A stretch of 64,000 nt of DNA from Streptomyces viridochromogenes DSM 40736 (GTDB lineage Bacteria; Actinomycetota; Actinomycetes; Streptomycetales; Streptomycetaceae): the NCBI RefSeq assembly GCF_000158955.1, contig NZ_GG657757.1:7153158-7217157 (forward strand), in the 5' to 3' direction. A program made the translations under genes and the position numbers. Below are positions 15,518 to 24,082 of this stretch, one piece after another (position 1 is the first letter of the stretch; each line of letters opens with the position of its first letter). The notes beneath the pieces are model-generated. The model saw only the letters and a program-made list of their open reading frames with translations, was not told the DNA's origin and did not search any database.

Positions 15518-15940
15518 CTACAGCCCGAAGAAGCCCGGATCGGCCGCCAGTTTCGCGAAGTACTCCTGGGGGTTCGCGACCAGCTTGCGGGCCTTCAGGT
15601 CCATCAGTCCGCCGACCGCCGTGATCTCGGCCGCCACCGTGCCGTCGGCCTTGCGGACGGTCTGCTCGATCCGGAAGGTCTTGCCCTCGCCCCAGTCGAA
15701 GGCGCAGGTCACCTCCACCTCGTCGCCCGCGAGCAGCTCACGTTTGTAGCGGATGGTCGTCTCCAGGGCGACCGGGCCCACCCCGCTGCCGACGAGCGCG
15801 GACTGGGTGATCCCCGCCGCCCGCAGCAACGACCAGCGGGCGTGCTCCGCGTAGTTCAGGTACACGCTCTGGTTGAGGTGACCCTGCACGTCGGTCTCGT
15901 AACCGCGGACGGTCACGGGGACGGAAAACGGCTCGCTCAT
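15518..15940 (-). CDS. Hotdog-fold acyl-CoA thioesterase (4HBT family)
   Basis: A 140-residue single hotdog domain. The motif YETDVQGHLNQSVYLNYAEHARW near the N-terminus is the 4-hydroxybenzoyl-CoA/YbgC thioesterase signature with its Asp/Asn/His region. The central 'AGDEVEVTCAFDWGEG' and 'VRKADGTVAAEITAVGG' strands complete the fold. ATG 15940 gives the usual length. The upstream 34-55 bases carry a perfect 22-bp palindrome that may be its operator. The acyl substrate is unknown. Confidence 0.87.
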   Translation of the reverse strand: MSEPFSVPVTVRGYETDVQGHLNQSVYLNYAEHARWSLLRAAGITQSALVGSGVGPVALETTIRYKRELLAGDEVEVTCAFDWGEGKTFRIEQTVRKADGTVAAEITAVGGLMDLKARKLVANPQEYFAKLAADPGFFGL

Positions 15941-15973
15941 CGGCTTCCCCTCTCGCACCGGACTCTCGTGGTG

Positions 15974-15995
15974 TGCGCACACGATCGTGTGCGCA
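15974..15995. promoter_or_regulatory. Perfect 22-bp palindrome upstream of the thioesterase
   Basis: Every base of 15974-15995 is symmetrical (left half TGCGCACACGA). A shorter palindrome ACGATCGT recurs at 15996-16003. It lies 34 bases upstream of the thioesterase ATG, in the only promoter-sized gap between that gene and its upstream neighbour. No regulator gene adjoins it. It could be a TetR-like operator or a cruciform/terminator. Confidence 0.55.
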
Positions 15996-16036
15996 ACGAT
16001 CGTTCACGCAACGGTCCACCGATCTTGGCATGTTCA

Positions 16037-16666
16037 TCACGCCCGGCGCGGAGAAGCCAGGAGATACCGCGTCCCGGTGCGCGGCTCGCGGTGCTCGCTC
16101 ACCTGCCAGCCGGCCGCCTCCAGGGTGGCCGCGCAGGTCCGCAGTGCCTCGCCGTCCGGCTCGTGCACCGCGACCGCCTCCGGCTGCGGGGTCTCCCGGA
16201 CCCGGTAGCCGGAGGCGTCCGCCCCGGCCGGGCGGTGTCCGGCCGCCTCCAGCGCGAGCGCGGCGGCCCGCACCAGATGCGTACGCTCCCAGCCACAGGG
16301 CCGGTCGACGGCACCGTCCGGGTTGGTCATCCGGCGCAGCTCCAGCAGCCCCTGCCAGGCGCTGTGCACCTCACGGCGCCGGGCGGGCCCGGTCTCCGGC
16401 ACCGCCTCCTCGCCGCCGACGCGGGCGGCGAACACACCGGCGCCGGCGGGGGCCTCGGCTGCGGGCGCGGGCGCCTCCATGACGCCCTGCCGCACCCGAT
16501 GGCCCTCCGGCGTCAGGAAGTGGTCGTGCGGCGGCCTCGGATGCCGGAAGGCGAGCCCCCGCTTCACCAGCGCCGCCAGCTGCGCCTCCGTACCCCGCAG
16601 CCGCCCCGTCACCGGGTCGGCGGCGTCGATGACCCGCCGCTGCGCGGCGGTCGGCGGTCGCGTCAC
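16037..16666 (-). CDS. Uncharacterised 209-residue protein
   Basis: Not assigned to a known family. The N-terminal 70 residues (RPPTAAQRRVIDAADPVTG through AQLAALVKRGLAF to HFLTPEGHRVRQ) look like a winged-helix fold of the kind seen in DNA-binding proteins. A proline/alanine linker follows. The C-terminal part contains TGTRYLL and a repeat-like 'EAAGHRPAG / EAAGWQVSEHREP' pair. GTG 16666 is chosen because GGAGAGGAG precedes it at a normal distance. An ATG 36 bases further upstream would add 12 residues. It is flanked by the aminotransferase and thioesterase on the same strand. Confidence 0.65.
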   Translation of the reverse strand: MTRPPTAAQRRVIDAADPVTGRLRGTEAQLAALVKRGLAFRHPRPPHDHFLTPEGHRVRQGVMEAPAPAAEAPAGAGVFAARVGGEEAVPETGPARRREVHSAWQGLLELRRMTNPDGAVDRPCGWERTHLVRAAALALEAAGHRPAGADASGYRVRETPQPEAVAVHEPDGEALRTCAATLEAAGWQVSEHREPRTGTRYLLASPRRA

Positions 16667-16739
16667 GGCACGCTCCTCTCCGGCCGGGGGCACTCGCCCC
16701 ACCTGCTGGAAGGCTACGACCGGGCACTGACAACGGCGC

Positions 16740-17948
16740 CTACTGGCGGTACCCGCCGAGGAACCGTCCGATCCGCCCGATCGCCGCCTCCAGGTCCTCG
16801 GCGTGCGGCAGGGTCAGGATGCGGAAGTGGTCCGGGGCCGGCCAGTTGAATCCGGTGCCCTGGACCACCTGGATCTTCTCCCGCAGCAGCAGGTCCAGCA
16901 CGAACTTCTCGTCGTCGTGGATCCTGTGCACCTTGGGATCCAGGCGCGGGAAGGCGTACAGCGCGCCCTTCGGCTTCACGCACGTCACGCCGGGGATCTC
17001 GTTGAGCTTCTCCCAGGCCACGTTCCGCTGCTCCAGCAGCCGCCCGCCCGGCCTGGTCAACTCGCCGATGGACTGCCGGCCGCCGAGCGCGGCCTGGATG
17101 GCGTACTGGGCGGGCGCGTTGGCGCACAGCCGCATGGAGGCCAGCATGGTGAGGCCCTCCAGGTAGTCCTTCGCGTGCTGCCTGGGGCCCGTGACCACCA
17201 TCCAGCCGGAGCGGAAGCCCGCCACGCGGTAGGTCTTCGACAGGCCGCAGAAGGTGAGGACCACCAGGTCGGGGGCGAGGGCCGCGGCCGAGTGGTGCAC
17301 GGCGTCGTCGTAGAGGATCTGGTCGTAGATCTCGTCGGCGAACACCATCAGGCCGTGCCGCCGGGCGAGGTCGAGGATGCCCTCGACGATCTCCTTCGGG
17401 TAGACCGCGCCGGTGGGGTTGTTGGGGTTGATGATCACGACCGCCTTCGTGCGGTCGGTGATCTTCGACGCCATGTCGTCCAGGTCCGGGTACCAGTCGG
17501 CCTGCTCGTCGCACAGGTAGTGGACCGCCTTGCCGCCGGCGAGGGTCGTGACCGCCGTCCAGAGGGGGAAGTCCGGGGCGGGGATCAGGATCTCGTCGCC
17601 GTCCTCGATCAGCGCCTGGACGGCCATCGAGACCAGCTCGGAGACGCCGTTGCCGAGGAAGACGTCGTCGACGCCCACCTCGAGACCCAGCGTCTGGTAG
17701 CGCTGGGCGACCGCCCGGCGGGCGGAGAGGACACCGCGCGAGTCGGTGTAACCGTGCGCCCGCGGCAGCATCCGGATCATGTCCTGGAGGATCTCCTCCG
17801 GCGCCTCGAACCCGAAGAGCGCCGGATTGCCGGTGTTCAGCCGCAGCACGCTGTGACCCGCCTCCTCCAGCGCGTTGGCATGCTCGATGACCGGGCCGCG
17901 GATCTCGTAACAGACCTCGCTCAGCTTGCTCGACTGCCGGAACTCCAT
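16740..17948 (-). CDS. Class I/II aminotransferase (AlaA-like alanine aminotransferase)
   Basis: A 402-residue PLP enzyme of fold type I. Order of motifs: LNTGNPALFGF (substrate loop), HGYTDSRGV, VFLGNGVSELV (phosphate binding), IINPNNPTGAVY (Asn contacting the PLP oxygen), FADEIYDQILY (Asp-Tyr pair), and SKTYRVAGFRSGW (Schiff-base Lys in SKTY). This pattern matches E. coli AlaA-type glutamate-pyruvate aminotransferases. The divergent neighbour is an HxlR regulator whose twin operators lie in the 86-bp gap, so the aminotransferase may share that control. Confidence 0.9.
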   Translation of the reverse strand: MEFRQSSKLSEVCYEIRGPVIEHANALEEAGHSVLRLNTGNPALFGFEAPEEILQDMIRMLPRAHGYTDSRGVLSARRAVAQRYQTLGLEVGVDDVFLGNGVSELVSMAVQALIEDGDEILIPAPDFPLWTAVTTLAGGKAVHYLCDEQADWYPDLDDMASKITDRTKAVVIINPNNPTGAVYPKEIVEGILDLARRHGLMVFADEIYDQILYDDAVHHSAAALAPDLVVLTFCGLSKTYRVAGFRSGWMVVTGPRQHAKDYLEGLTMLASMRLCANAPAQYAIQAALGGRQSIGELTRPGGRLLEQRNVAWEKLNEIPGVTCVKPKGALYAFPRLDPKVHRIHDDEKFVLDLLLREKIQVVQGTGFNWPAPDHFRILTLPHAEDLEAAIGRIGRFLGGYRQ

Positions 17949-17977
17949 GCGCGCTTCCCCTCCGGAATCTGGTGTTG

Positions 17978-18027
17978 CTTGGTTTTACCAAGTACGCGCT
18001 TGGAAAGTCCAACAACTTGTCTAGACT
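17978..18027 (+). promoter_or_regulatory. Leaderless promoter with two CTTGG-N5-CCAAG operators
   Basis: A perfect palindrome CTTGG-TTTTA-CCAAG (17978-17992) is followed two turns later by a near copy, CTTGG-AAAGT-CCAA(C) (17999-18013). The second overlaps a -35 (TTGGAA, 18000-18005), with a -10 TAGACT at 18022-18027 after 16 bases. The regulator's ATG at 18035 is only 7 bases past the -10 and has no ribosome site, so the transcript is probably leaderless and autoregulated. Confidence 0.72.
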
Positions 18028-18034
18028 GCGTCGC

Positions 18035-18661
18035 ATGCCACCTCGCCGAAGCTACGACCAGTACTGTTCCGCCGCCCGCGCCCTCGACGTCGTCGGCGAC
18101 CGCTGGACCCTGCTGATCGTCCGGGAGCTCCTCGCCGGTCCCCGCCGCTACACCGACCTGCACGCCGATCTGCCCGGCGTCAGCACGGACGTACTCGCCT
18201 CGCGGCTGAAGGACATGGAGCGCGACGGCCTCGCGACCCGCCGCAGGCTGCCCCCGCCCGGCGCGGCCTACGTGTACGAAGTCACTTCTCGGGGACGGGA
18301 GTTGCTGCCCGTGCTCCAGGCGCTGGGCGCGTGGGGGCAGGCGGAACTCGGGGAGCGGCGCCCCACGGACGCGGTACGGGCCCACTGGTTCGCCCTGCCG
18401 CTGCTGCGCCTGCTCGACGGGGAGGGACTCGTCGAAGTCCGCCTGGAGGAGGGGCTGTTCCATCTGCACGCCGGCGCCGAGGACGGGCCCGTCTACGGTG
18501 ACGGGCCCGCGCCCGCAGAGCCCGACGCCCGGCTGGTCCTGGACACCGGCACCTGCACGGCCCTCGGCCGGGGGGAGCTGAGCCTGGCACAGGCCGTGCG
18601 GGACGGGCGGATCGAGGTGACCGGCGAGGGCACCCTCGCCAAGGCGCTGAAGGAGGCCTGA
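18035..18661 (+). CDS. HxlR-family winged-helix regulator with C-terminal SCP2-like domain
   Basis: A 208-residue protein. Residues 1-110 are a classic HxlR/MarR-like winged helix (YCSAARALDVVGDRWTLLIVRELL, RYTDLHADLPGVSTDVLASRLKDMERDGL). Residues 120-208 (LVEVRLEEGLFHLHAG, GRGELSLAQAVRDGRIEVTG) look like a sterol-carrier-protein-2-type ligand domain, which is common in actinobacterial HxlR proteins. The start is fixed by the leaderless promoter immediately upstream. It is divergent from the aminotransferase and most likely represses itself, and possibly its neighbour, through the paired operators. Confidence 0.85.
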   Translation: MPPRRSYDQYCSAARALDVVGDRWTLLIVRELLAGPRRYTDLHADLPGVSTDVLASRLKDMERDGLATRRRLPPPGAAYVYEVTSRGRELLPVLQALGAWGQAELGERRPTDAVRAHWFALPLLRLLDGEGLVEVRLEEGLFHLHAGAEDGPVYGDGPAPAEPDARLVLDTGTCTALGRGELSLAQAVRDGRIEVTGEGTLAKALKEA

Positions 18662-18668
18662 ACAGGAA

Positions 18669-18693
18669 GAAGGCCCGCACGGGGCGGGCCTTC
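18669..18693. terminator. Bidirectional hairpin terminator
   Basis: A 10-bp perfect stem, GAAGGCCCGC / GCGGGCCTTC with a 5-nt loop, between the convergent HxlR gene (stop 18661) and the membrane protein gene (stop 18712). Probably serves both strands. Confidence 0.85.
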
Positions 18694-18711
18694 CGAGTCA
18701 CCGGGTCACTG

Positions 18712-19503
18712 TCAGGATGCGGGCGGCACACGGGACGGCCGTCCCGCGCCGCGCGTCAACACGTACCCGGCGACACCCGCCAGCGCCGCCAGCAGCCCGC
18801 CCACCGCGGTCCACACCCACCGGTCCGACCACCAGCCGGACGCCCAGCCGTCCTCGGGTTCAAGGCCGAACAGCACGGCCCGGTCCTCCTTCTCACCCTC
18901 GGACTTCACCGCGATGCCCGGCACCAGCGGCTCCGACAGCGAGCCGTCCACCGCCGCCGAACCGCCGATGTCCCTGGACTCCACACGCATGTCGGTGTCG
19001 ACCCGGAGCCCCAGGTCGGAGGTGGGGACGCCGGTGACCGTCAGCCGGACGTAGTACGTGCCCGGCAGCGGGTCGTTCGCCCACGGCTCCGACCAGGCCC
19101 GGACCGTGCGCAGCACACAGGCCAGCTCCACCGAGGCCGAGTCCGCCGCCGCGGTGCGCGTCTGCGCCCCGTACTGGCAGGCCTGACGGCGGCGCAGCCC
19201 GTCGTACACGTCGATCTGCCAGGTCTGCGCGGCATGGGTGTCCGGCAGCTTCACCGTCGCCCGGACCGTCGGGCGCTGTCCGGTGTCGGCGGGGAAGGAC
19301 CAGTACAGGTAGTCGCCCGTGGAGCCGCTCGCCGTGGCCCGCTGCCCCTGCTCGATCTCGGTCGCCGTGCGGAAGGAGGTGCCCGCCTGCGTGGGTGCCG
19401 ACGAGGCGTCCTGCGAGGGACTCGGCGAGGAGTCGGCCGCGGCCGGACCCGCCGCAAGTCCGAGGGCCAGCAGCGCGGCGCTCAACACACGTATCACTCG
19501 CAT
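18712..19503 (-). CDS. Secreted/membrane-anchored hypothetical protein, partner of the VWA protein
   Basis: A 263-residue exported protein. An N-terminal signal peptide (RVLSAALLALGLAAGPAAAD) is followed by a Ser/Pro/Thr-rich linker and then a beta-rich extracellular domain (GSTGDYLYWSFPADTG..., GTYYVRLTVTG) with two Cys, which could form a disulphide. A single C-terminal membrane helix (WVWTAVGGLLAALAGVAGYVL) with a short basic tail closes it. The ATG overlaps the stop of the VWA gene by one base, so the two are co-translated. Function unknown. The matching architecture suggests that both act together on the outer face of the membrane. Confidence 0.75.
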   Translation of the reverse strand: MRVIRVLSAALLALGLAAGPAAADSSPSPSQDASSAPTQAGTSFRTATEIEQGQRATASGSTGDYLYWSFPADTGQRPTVRATVKLPDTHAAQTWQIDVYDGLRRRQACQYGAQTRTAAADSASVELACVLRTVRAWSEPWANDPLPGTYYVRLTVTGVPTSDLGLRVDTDMRVESRDIGGSAAVDGSLSEPLVPGIAVKSEGEKEDRAVLFGLEPEDGWASGWWSDRWVWTAVGGLLAALAGVAGYVLTRGAGRPSRVPPAS

Positions 19504-20777
19504 CAGTTGGTCCTCCAGACCGCGACCCGCCAGCGCGACAGCCAGCCCCAGACGAGACCGGCGAGGAAGCCGGTGAGAATCAGCACGCCCAGCAGCCACC
19601 AGCCGCGCCCCAGACCGAAGGAGGCCACGTCACTCGCGTGCGACGGGCCGTCCACCACGTCCACCGTCAGCTCCAGCGGCAGACCGGGCGTGGTCTTCAC
19701 CCCGGAGGCGGCCGAGTAGGAGTTGGTGACCGCGAGGCACACCGCCTCCGCCGCCGGCTTGTCGCTGTCGGAGTCCTCGCGCTCGGGCTTCGGATAGCGC
19801 AGACCGGTCGAGATCACGTCGGTCCGGCCGCCGCCCGCCGCCTCACCGCGCACGATCTCCCGGCCGTGCACCGTGACGGCCCGCAGCAGCACCCCGTAGT
19901 CAGGGTTCACCGCCCGGTCGGCCGCCACGCTCACCGAGGCACGCAGCTCCTGGCCCGGCAGGACGTCGACGCGGTACCAGCGCTGCTGCCCGAACTCCTC
20001 CCGGTCGGTGTACAGGCCGGACTTCAGCGTCGGCGCCTTCGCGCACTCGGTCGCGCCCTCGGTGGCCACCGGCGTCACCACCGGATCGGCCGCCCGGTCC
20101 ACCAACTGGTTGACCCGGTCGGTCAGTTCGTCCTGGTGCTCGACGGACGTGTACGTGCCGCCGGTCGCCTCGGCGATGCAGCTCAGCTGCCTGCTCAGCT
20201 TGGCGGTCGGCACCAGGCCCAGGGTGTCGATGGTCAGGCCGATGCCCTTGGCGGCGATCTCGCGGGCCACCTCGCACGGGTCGAGCGGGGCGCAGGTGTC
20301 CTCGCCGTCGCTGATCAGCACGATGCGCTTGGAGCCGTTCCCGCCGTCCAGGTCGCCGGCCGCCTTCAGCAGCGCCGGGCCGATCGGCGTCCACCCCGTC
20401 GGGGTGAGCGTGGCGACGGCCGTCTTGGCCTCGGTGCGGTCCAGCGGGCCGACCGGGTAGAGCTGCGCGGTGTCCTTGCAGCCCGTCTTCCGGTCGTCCC
20501 CCGGGTAGTCGGCCCCGAGGGTGCGGATGCCGAGCTCGACCTCCTCGGGCGTCGCGTCGAGCACCTCGTTGAACGCCTGCTTCGCGGCGGCCATCCGTGA
20601 CTGTCCGTCGATGTCCCGTGCCCGCATCGAACCACTGACGTCGAGGACGAGGTCGACCTTGGGGGCGTCCTGGCCCGTGGGTTCACCGGCGGCCGCTCCG
20701 GCCGGGAAGGCCAACCCGGCCGTCAACACGGCGAGCAGGGCACAGACCACTGCCGCCGGCCGTTTTCTTGTGATCAT
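19503..20777 (-). CDS. von Willebrand factor A domain protein, exported and membrane-anchored
   Basis: A 424-residue protein with a signal peptide (about residues 1-30), then a VWA domain (about 40-220). Its metal-ion-dependent adhesion site is visible as DVSGSM, with the Thr region TPTGWTPIGPAL and the downstream Asp in VLISDGEDTC. A beta-rich region follows (about 235-370, with QQRWYRVDVLPGQELRASVSV). A C-terminal membrane helix (WWLLGVLILTGFLAGLVWGW) and basic tail end it. Cys-rich segments such as LISDGEDTCAPLDPCEV suggest extracellular disulphides. Overlaps the downstream membrane protein, forming a two-gene operon. A role in surface protein-protein contact is inferred from the domain only. 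Confidence 0.85.
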   Translation of the reverse strand: MITRKRPAAVVCALLAVLTAGLAFPAGAAAGEPTGQDAPKVDLVLDVSGSMRARDIDGQSRMAAAKQAFNEVLDATPEEVELGIRTLGADYPGDDRKTGCKDTAQLYPVGPLDRTEAKTAVATLTPTGWTPIGPALLKAAGDLDGGNGSKRIVLISDGEDTCAPLDPCEVAREIAAKGIGLTIDTLGLVPTAKLSRQLSCIAEATGGTYTSVEHQDELTDRVNQLVDRAADPVVTPVATEGATECAKAPTLKSGLYTDREEFGQQRWYRVDVLPGQELRASVSVAADRAVNPDYGVLLRAVTVHGREIVRGEAAGGGRTDVISTGLRYPKPEREDSDSDKPAAEAVCLAVTNSYSAASGVKTTPGLPLELTVDVVDGPSHASDVASFGLGRGWWLLGVLILTGFLAGLVWGWLSRWRVAVWRTN

Positions 20778-20821
20778 CGGCGGATCTTATTGATCCCCGG
20801 TGGCCTGCTCCAAAACGAGCC

Positions 20822-22351
20822 TCAGACAAGAGGGTTGGGAAGCTCCGCCCACTGGTCCCCGGCCGTCCGCGGGGAGAGCCGCATCAGCGTCAGTGCCTTC
20901 GTGGGCAGCGGGTCGGCGCGCAGCGCCGCGAGGTCCGGGGTGTCCGGCAGATCCCGCAGGGCCGTCTCCAGCGCCTCCGCGAGCGCCGCCCCCGATCCGG
21001 CCGTGCCCGCCAGCGCGCCCGCCACGAGCGAACCGAACAGCTTGCGCCGGAGCGCGCGTTCGTCGTCCGTGACCATGCGGGCGGGCAGGTCCGGCACCGT
21101 GATGCCGTGCCGGGCGAGGCGCGCCGGGCTCACCCGGATGTCGGCCAGGTCCCGGTAGACCAGCCGCAGTGGATCACCGGCCGGCGAGAGGATCACCAGG
21201 AGGTTCTGGCCGTGCGCCTCCAGCGCCACGCCCAGCTCCAGCAGCCGCAGGCCGACGCCGAGGGCGAGCCGCGCGAAGCGGGCCAGCCACCCGGGGGAGC
21301 GGGGGAGTCCGGTGGTGGCGAGCGCCGCCACCGGCAGGACCCGCTCGCCGCCCGTCGCGTACGTCTGCGGCGACTCCCGCAGCACGGCCGCGAAGTCGGG
21401 GGAGCCGGCCGCCGCCGCGCCCAGCGTCCGGGTGATGTGCAGCAGGCCGTCCGTGCGCGCCGCCGGAGTCTCGGCGAAGCCGGACAGCATCGCGGACGCG
21501 GCGACCGAGGGCAGCGAGATGTCCCGCACCGACGACGTCAGCCGGGCGCTGAGCGAGGTCTTGACGTGCGGCCCGCCGGGCAGGGCGAGGGTCCGCAGGG
21601 ACATCAGCGGATGGGCGGCGCGCCACTCCTCGCACCCCCGCTTCAGCACGTGCGCCGCCTGCCAGGGATGCACCGGCAGCACCACACGCTCCCCGTCCCG
21701 CAGCTCCCGCGGCCACACGCCGGTCACCAGGCACTCCTCCGCCCGCACCGGCACCAGCCCGAGCTCCACGACCGGCCGGTGCTCGGGCCCGTAGGCGAGT
21801 TGCTCGGCCACCGAGAAACCGGGCCGGGAGCGGCAGGTGGGGTGGAACGGGTGCCCGTCGACGATCCGCTGCTCCCACGCCCAGTCGCTCTCCGGCCACG
21901 CGTCCGGCCCGCGCCCCTCCTGTGCCGCCCTCGACAGCGCCAACGAGGCCACACTGTGCCCGAGTTCGGCGGCGAAGGACGCGGAGTGCGGAACGGCGAG
22001 GTCCGTCACCAGCCGGGCCGGATCGTCGTACTCCGCCTCGTCGAGCCGTACGACGCAGACGTACGCGCCGGTCGCGTACGGGTCCGGCCGGGGGCCGTGC
22101 AGCCGCCGGCCGTCGGACAGCCGCAGGGTCAGGCCGTCCCCGCTCCGCTCCCCGCGGACGACCCAGGGCAGCGGATCGTGGGCGAGACCGCGCCACAACC
22201 GGGAGAGCACGGCCGCCCGGGCACCGGGCAGTTCTGCCTCGTACCGTGGCACGAGACCGGGCCGTACGACGGCCAGCTCGTCGGCGACCTCGGCCTCGGC
22301 GGTGGGGGAACGGTGCACGGGCGGGCTCCTCGGGTACGAATAAGGCGTCAC
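20822..22351 (-). CDS. IucA/IucC-family siderophore synthetase (NIS) 1
   Basis: A 509-residue NRPS-independent siderophore synthetase, which adenylates a carboxylate such as citrate and condenses it with an amine or alcohol. Conserved motifs are present: HPFHPTCRSRPGFS (substrate/ATP loop), LPVHPWQAAHVL (HPWQ), HVKTSLSARLTSSVRDI (the K-S-L segment binding ATP) and EAHGQNLLVIL, plus the C-terminal FhuF-like region with LVYRDLADIRVS. It is shorter than the 580-620 residues usual for IucA/IucC. ATG 22351 is used; a GTG 33 bases later is possible. Divergent from a second synthetase, with only 76 bp between them. Confidence 0.88.
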   Translation of the reverse strand: MTPYSYPRSPPVHRSPTAEAEVADELAVVRPGLVPRYEAELPGARAAVLSRLWRGLAHDPLPWVVRGERSGDGLTLRLSDGRRLHGPRPDPYATGAYVCVVRLDEAEYDDPARLVTDLAVPHSASFAAELGHSVASLALSRAAQEGRGPDAWPESDWAWEQRIVDGHPFHPTCRSRPGFSVAEQLAYGPEHRPVVELGLVPVRAEECLVTGVWPRELRDGERVVLPVHPWQAAHVLKRGCEEWRAAHPLMSLRTLALPGGPHVKTSLSARLTSSVRDISLPSVAASAMLSGFAETPAARTDGLLHITRTLGAAAAGSPDFAAVLRESPQTYATGGERVLPVAALATTGLPRSPGWLARFARLALGVGLRLLELGVALEAHGQNLLVILSPAGDPLRLVYRDLADIRVSPARLARHGITVPDLPARMVTDDERALRRKLFGSLVAGALAGTAGSGAALAEALETALRDLPDTPDLAALRADPLPTKALTLMRLSPRTAGDQWAELPNPLV

Positions 22352-22427
22352 GACGGGGTGGCGACGTCACACATAATGATCATCTCCGCCCGGAAGTCCG
22401 GAGATCCGGAAGGACCACAGGGAACGA

Positions 22428-23981
22428 GTGGAACGCGTGGACCTCATGCCCCCGTCCGACGGCGGCGACTCCGCCCCCGGCGACCGCGCCCATGACGATC
22501 CGGTCACCGGCGGCCTGGCCCGGCGCGCCGACGCCCACGCCGCCGTGCCACTGCTGAACTGCCTGCTGCGGGAGGTGGCCCGGCCGGTGCGCCGGACGAC
22601 CGAGCACCGGGTCTACCACCTGCCCGGCGGGGACCGCCTGCTGCGGGTGCGCCGCACGCGGCGGCCCACCGACCCCGAGGTGCGCACGGCGGACGGCTGG
22701 CACCCCCTCGGCCACACCGAGCTGGTCAAACTCGTCGCCGAGGAGCTGCGCCGGCACACCGGGCTGTCCAATGACGAACTGCCCGCCGAGATGATCGACA
22801 GCCGCGACGCCGTGGCCGTACTGCTCGCCGCCCGCGCCGGGACGCCCCAGCCCGACGACCCCTACCGGCGCTCCGAGCAGTCCCTCCTCACCGGCCACAC
22901 CCACCATCCCGCCCCCAAGGCGCGCGGGGGCGGCCCCGCCGCCGGCTGGCTGCCGTACGCGCCGGAGGCATACGCCCGATTCCCGCTGACCCTGCTCGGG
23001 CTGCGCGAGGACACCGTCGTCGAGGAGGGTGACACCTCCGCCCTCGACGCCCTGGGCACGGCCCCGCCCGGCTACCGGCTGCTGCCCGCCCACCCCTGGC
23101 AGCTCGACCTGGCCGCTCCGGAGCTCGCCGCCGCTTTCGCGGACGGCAGACTCGTCCGGCTCGGCACCACCGCCCCCGGCACCTGGCCGACGGCGGCGAT
23201 CCGCACGCTCTACGCGCCCGAGCGGGACCTCTTCCTCAAGTTCAGCCTGGACGTGCGTATCACCAACGACATCCGGCGGCTGTGGCGCCATGACCTGCTC
23301 GCCCTGCGCCGGACCGACGCGGCCGTGTGCACCGCCTTCGAGGCCTTCGAAGGCCCCCCGGCCTGGCTGAGCGACCGTGGCTACCGCACCGCCGACTTCG
23401 CCTTCGAGGCCCTGGCCGTCCTCGTCCGCGACGGCTTCCGCGACCACCTGCTGCCGGGCGCCACCCCGCTGCTCGCCGCGGGGCTGGTCGAGGGCTTCGA
23501 CGGCAGTCCGCTCGACCGTGCCGCCGACCCCGGGGCCTGGTGGGCGGCCTACCTCGCGCAGGTGGTGCCGCCGGCGCTGGCGGCCTTCGCCGGGCACGGC
23601 GTCGTCATCGAGGCGCATCTGCAGAACACCCTGGTCGCCGTGGACGCCGAGGGCATGCCCGTGCAGGCGCTGTACCGGGACGCCGAGGGCGTGAAGCTGC
23701 TGCCTGAGGTGTCGCGCGAAGCAGGCTGGGAGCGGCTTGTGTACTGCCTGGTCGTCAACCACCTCGCCGAGATCGCCGGCGCCCTCGCCGAACGCCACCC
23801 CGGTTTCGACCCCTGGCCCGCCGCCCGCCGCGAACTCGCCCGCCACGACGTCCCCGAGATCCCCGCGCTGCTCGCCTCACCCACCCTGCCGGGCAAGACG
23901 AACCTCCTCCTGCGCTGGACGAACGCGAACGGCGCGGACGCGCGCTACCTGCCGCTGCCCAACCCGCTGCGCGGTGCCTGA
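22428..23981 (+). CDS. IucA/IucC-family siderophore synthetase (NIS) 2
   Basis: A 517-residue second NIS synthetase. It shows GHTHHPAPKARGG (the family's H-P-x-x-K motif), LLPAHPWQLDL, the ATP-contacting FLKFSLDVRITNDIRRLW, VVIEAHLQNTLV and ALYRDAEGVKLLPE. Its KFSLDVRITN segment follows the family consensus more closely than the divergent protein's, so the two probably perform successive condensations on one backbone. GTG 22428 gives the fullest protein; an in-frame ATG lies 18 bases on. A Rieske oxygenase follows 101 nt downstream on the same strand. No transporter or siderophore-binding gene adjoins. Confidence 0.88.
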   Translation: MERVDLMPPSDGGDSAPGDRAHDDPVTGGLARRADAHAAVPLLNCLLREVARPVRRTTEHRVYHLPGGDRLLRVRRTRRPTDPEVRTADGWHPLGHTELVKLVAEELRRHTGLSNDELPAEMIDSRDAVAVLLAARAGTPQPDDPYRRSEQSLLTGHTHHPAPKARGGGPAAGWLPYAPEAYARFPLTLLGLREDTVVEEGDTSALDALGTAPPGYRLLPAHPWQLDLAAPELAAAFADGRLVRLGTTAPGTWPTAAIRTLYAPERDLFLKFSLDVRITNDIRRLWRHDLLALRRTDAAVCTAFEAFEGPPAWLSDRGYRTADFAFEALAVLVRDGFRDHLLPGATPLLAAGLVEGFDGSPLDRAADPGAWWAAYLAQVVPPALAAFAGHGVVIEAHLQNTLVAVDAEGMPVQALYRDAEGVKLLPEVSREAGWERLVYCLVVNHLAEIAGALAERHPGFDPWPAARRELARHDVPEIPALLASPTLPGKTNLLLRWTNANGADARYLPLPNPLRGA

Positions 23982-24082
23982 CAGCCGCTCACCCGTCCGG
24001 ACTCTCCGGCGGGGCACGGACGACGGGTGGCGGTCAGGGTGGGGGTGGCTGTCCGTGCCGTGTCCCACCCGCGAGGAGAGGT

